From Eubacteriales Family XIII. Incertae Sedis bacterium (GTDB lineage: Bacteria; Bacillota; Clostridia; Peptostreptococcales; Anaerovoracaceae): DNA of 5,895 nucleotides. Numbering within the stretch: the first letter of the stretch is position 1; each line of letters begins with the position of its first letter. The stretch covers positions 1 through 5,895 of the forward strand of contig JAIRSA010000130.1 of NCBI GenBank assembly GCA_031255695.1. Direction: 5' to 3'. Made by a program: the position numbers and the translations under genes. Positions 5,392 to 5,895 of this stretch are shown one piece after another. The notes beneath the pieces are model-generated. The model saw only the letters and a program-made list of their open reading frames with translations. It made no database searches and was not told the DNA's origin.

Positions 5392-5895
5392 CTATTTGGC
5401 AAGTTCTGCCAGCTTGTAGGCTGTGTTGTGGTTGCGTATGGTGATTTTCCGCGATATCGCCTTTTGGGAGCTAGCAGCGAACCACTGCGTCCTCGACAGC
5501 GTGGCCGGCGGCGCGGTCCAAAAGATGATGTTGCCATGATAAGCCGCCTTCTCGTATTCCGGTTTGATCTCGCCCACATCATCAAAAAGCGCCTCAGCTG
5601 TGGCGGGGGCGATGACGAAGATCGCGTTATGTTTGGCGTCGGGAGCCTTGCCCCACCAGTCGGGGGCATTGGCGAGCGCGTCCACAAGCTCGCTGGCGGC
5701 CAGGACTGCGACGGCGATGTCCAGCCCAAAGCGCTGGAGGATCAGGCCCTTGCAGATGGCTTGCGTGGCTGAAACGCCCGCTTCGCCTGAAAAGATCACG
5801 TTGCCGCTGTTGATATAAGTGCGGACATCGGAAAAACCCGCATCGGAAAAGGCAGCCGCGAGTTCTTTCATATTGATCTTGTTATTGCCGCCCAC
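5392..5895 (-). CDS. DUF1697 family protein, missing its N-terminus at the window edge
   Basis: The frame runs from the right edge to a TAG at 5392-5394, giving 167 residues. The first codon in the window (GTG) is best read as the internal valine of the family's N-terminal GINVGG-type motif, so about a dozen residues and the real start lie outside. Family marks are GGNNKINMKEL near the start, VRTYINSGNVIF (residues 24-35 of the visible part), and a C-terminal RNHNTAYKL (154-162). The expected full length of about 180 residues agrees with the family. DUF1697 proteins are small, cytoplasmic and widespread in bacteria, with no established reaction. The gene is convergent with the ABC-F gene, so they are not an operon. 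No clear terminator is visible after its stop codon. Confidence 0.9.
   Translation of the reverse strand: MGGNNKINMKELAAAFSDAGFSDVRTYINSGNVIFSGEAGVSATQAICKGLILQRFGLDIAVAVLAASELVDALANAPDWWGKAPDAKHNAIFVIAPATAEALFDDVGEIKPEYEKAAYHGNIIFWTAPPATLSRTQWFAASSQKAISRKITIRNHNTAYKLAELAK

Noticed and set aside
5163..5729. Long minus-strand ORF of 188 codons overlapping the DUF1697 gene
   Set aside because: Most of it is a shadow frame of the DUF1697 gene; only the last third lies outside and it has no independent start.

Overview
The window looks like chromosomal DNA of a strictly anaerobic, low-oxygen-adapted member of the Bacillota, probably a Clostridia-type gut or sediment bacterium. This is inferred from a ferredoxin-dependent indolepyruvate oxidoreductase (iorA-iorB), strong AGGAGG-type ribosome binding sites, near-consensus sigmaA promoters, a YtrA-type GntR regulator with its ABC transporter, and an Lsa-type ABC-F protein behind a transcription attenuator. 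No species can be named from sequence alone.

Left part (1-1236): the C-terminal end of iorA, with two ferredoxin-type cysteine clusters, then a GC-rich, repeat-filled gap of 210 bases, then complete iorB. Together they encode the enzyme that oxidatively decarboxylates aryl-pyruvates to aryl-acetyl-CoA with ferredoxin as electron acceptor. The gap holds four tandem 8-base units and three copies of a palindromic 16-base unit, which is unusual inside this gene pair.

Middle (1269-3264): a near-perfect sigmaA promoter with operator-like repeats drives a tightly packed three-gene operon: a YtrA-type GntR repressor, an ABC ATPase (overlapping by 8 bases) and a six-helix ABC permease (directly abutting). 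The layout suggests autoregulated export or envelope-stress response.

Right-middle (3265-5144): a GC-rich spacer, an extended -10 promoter, a leader of about 215 nt, then an Lsa-like ABC-F ribosome-protection ATPase. The leader carries a three-codon upstream ORF with its own ribosome binding site, a long bipartite hairpin with an alternative partner, and a terminator just before the ribosome binding site. This is the architecture of antibiotic-sensing, ribosome-mediated attenuation and is the most interesting element of the window. A hairpin at the gene's 3' end holds the stop codon in its loop.

Right end (5145-5895): about 250 bases without a convincing intact gene, possibly a decayed coding remnant with an 11-base direct repeat, and then, convergent on the minus strand, a DUF1697 gene whose 5' end lies outside the window.
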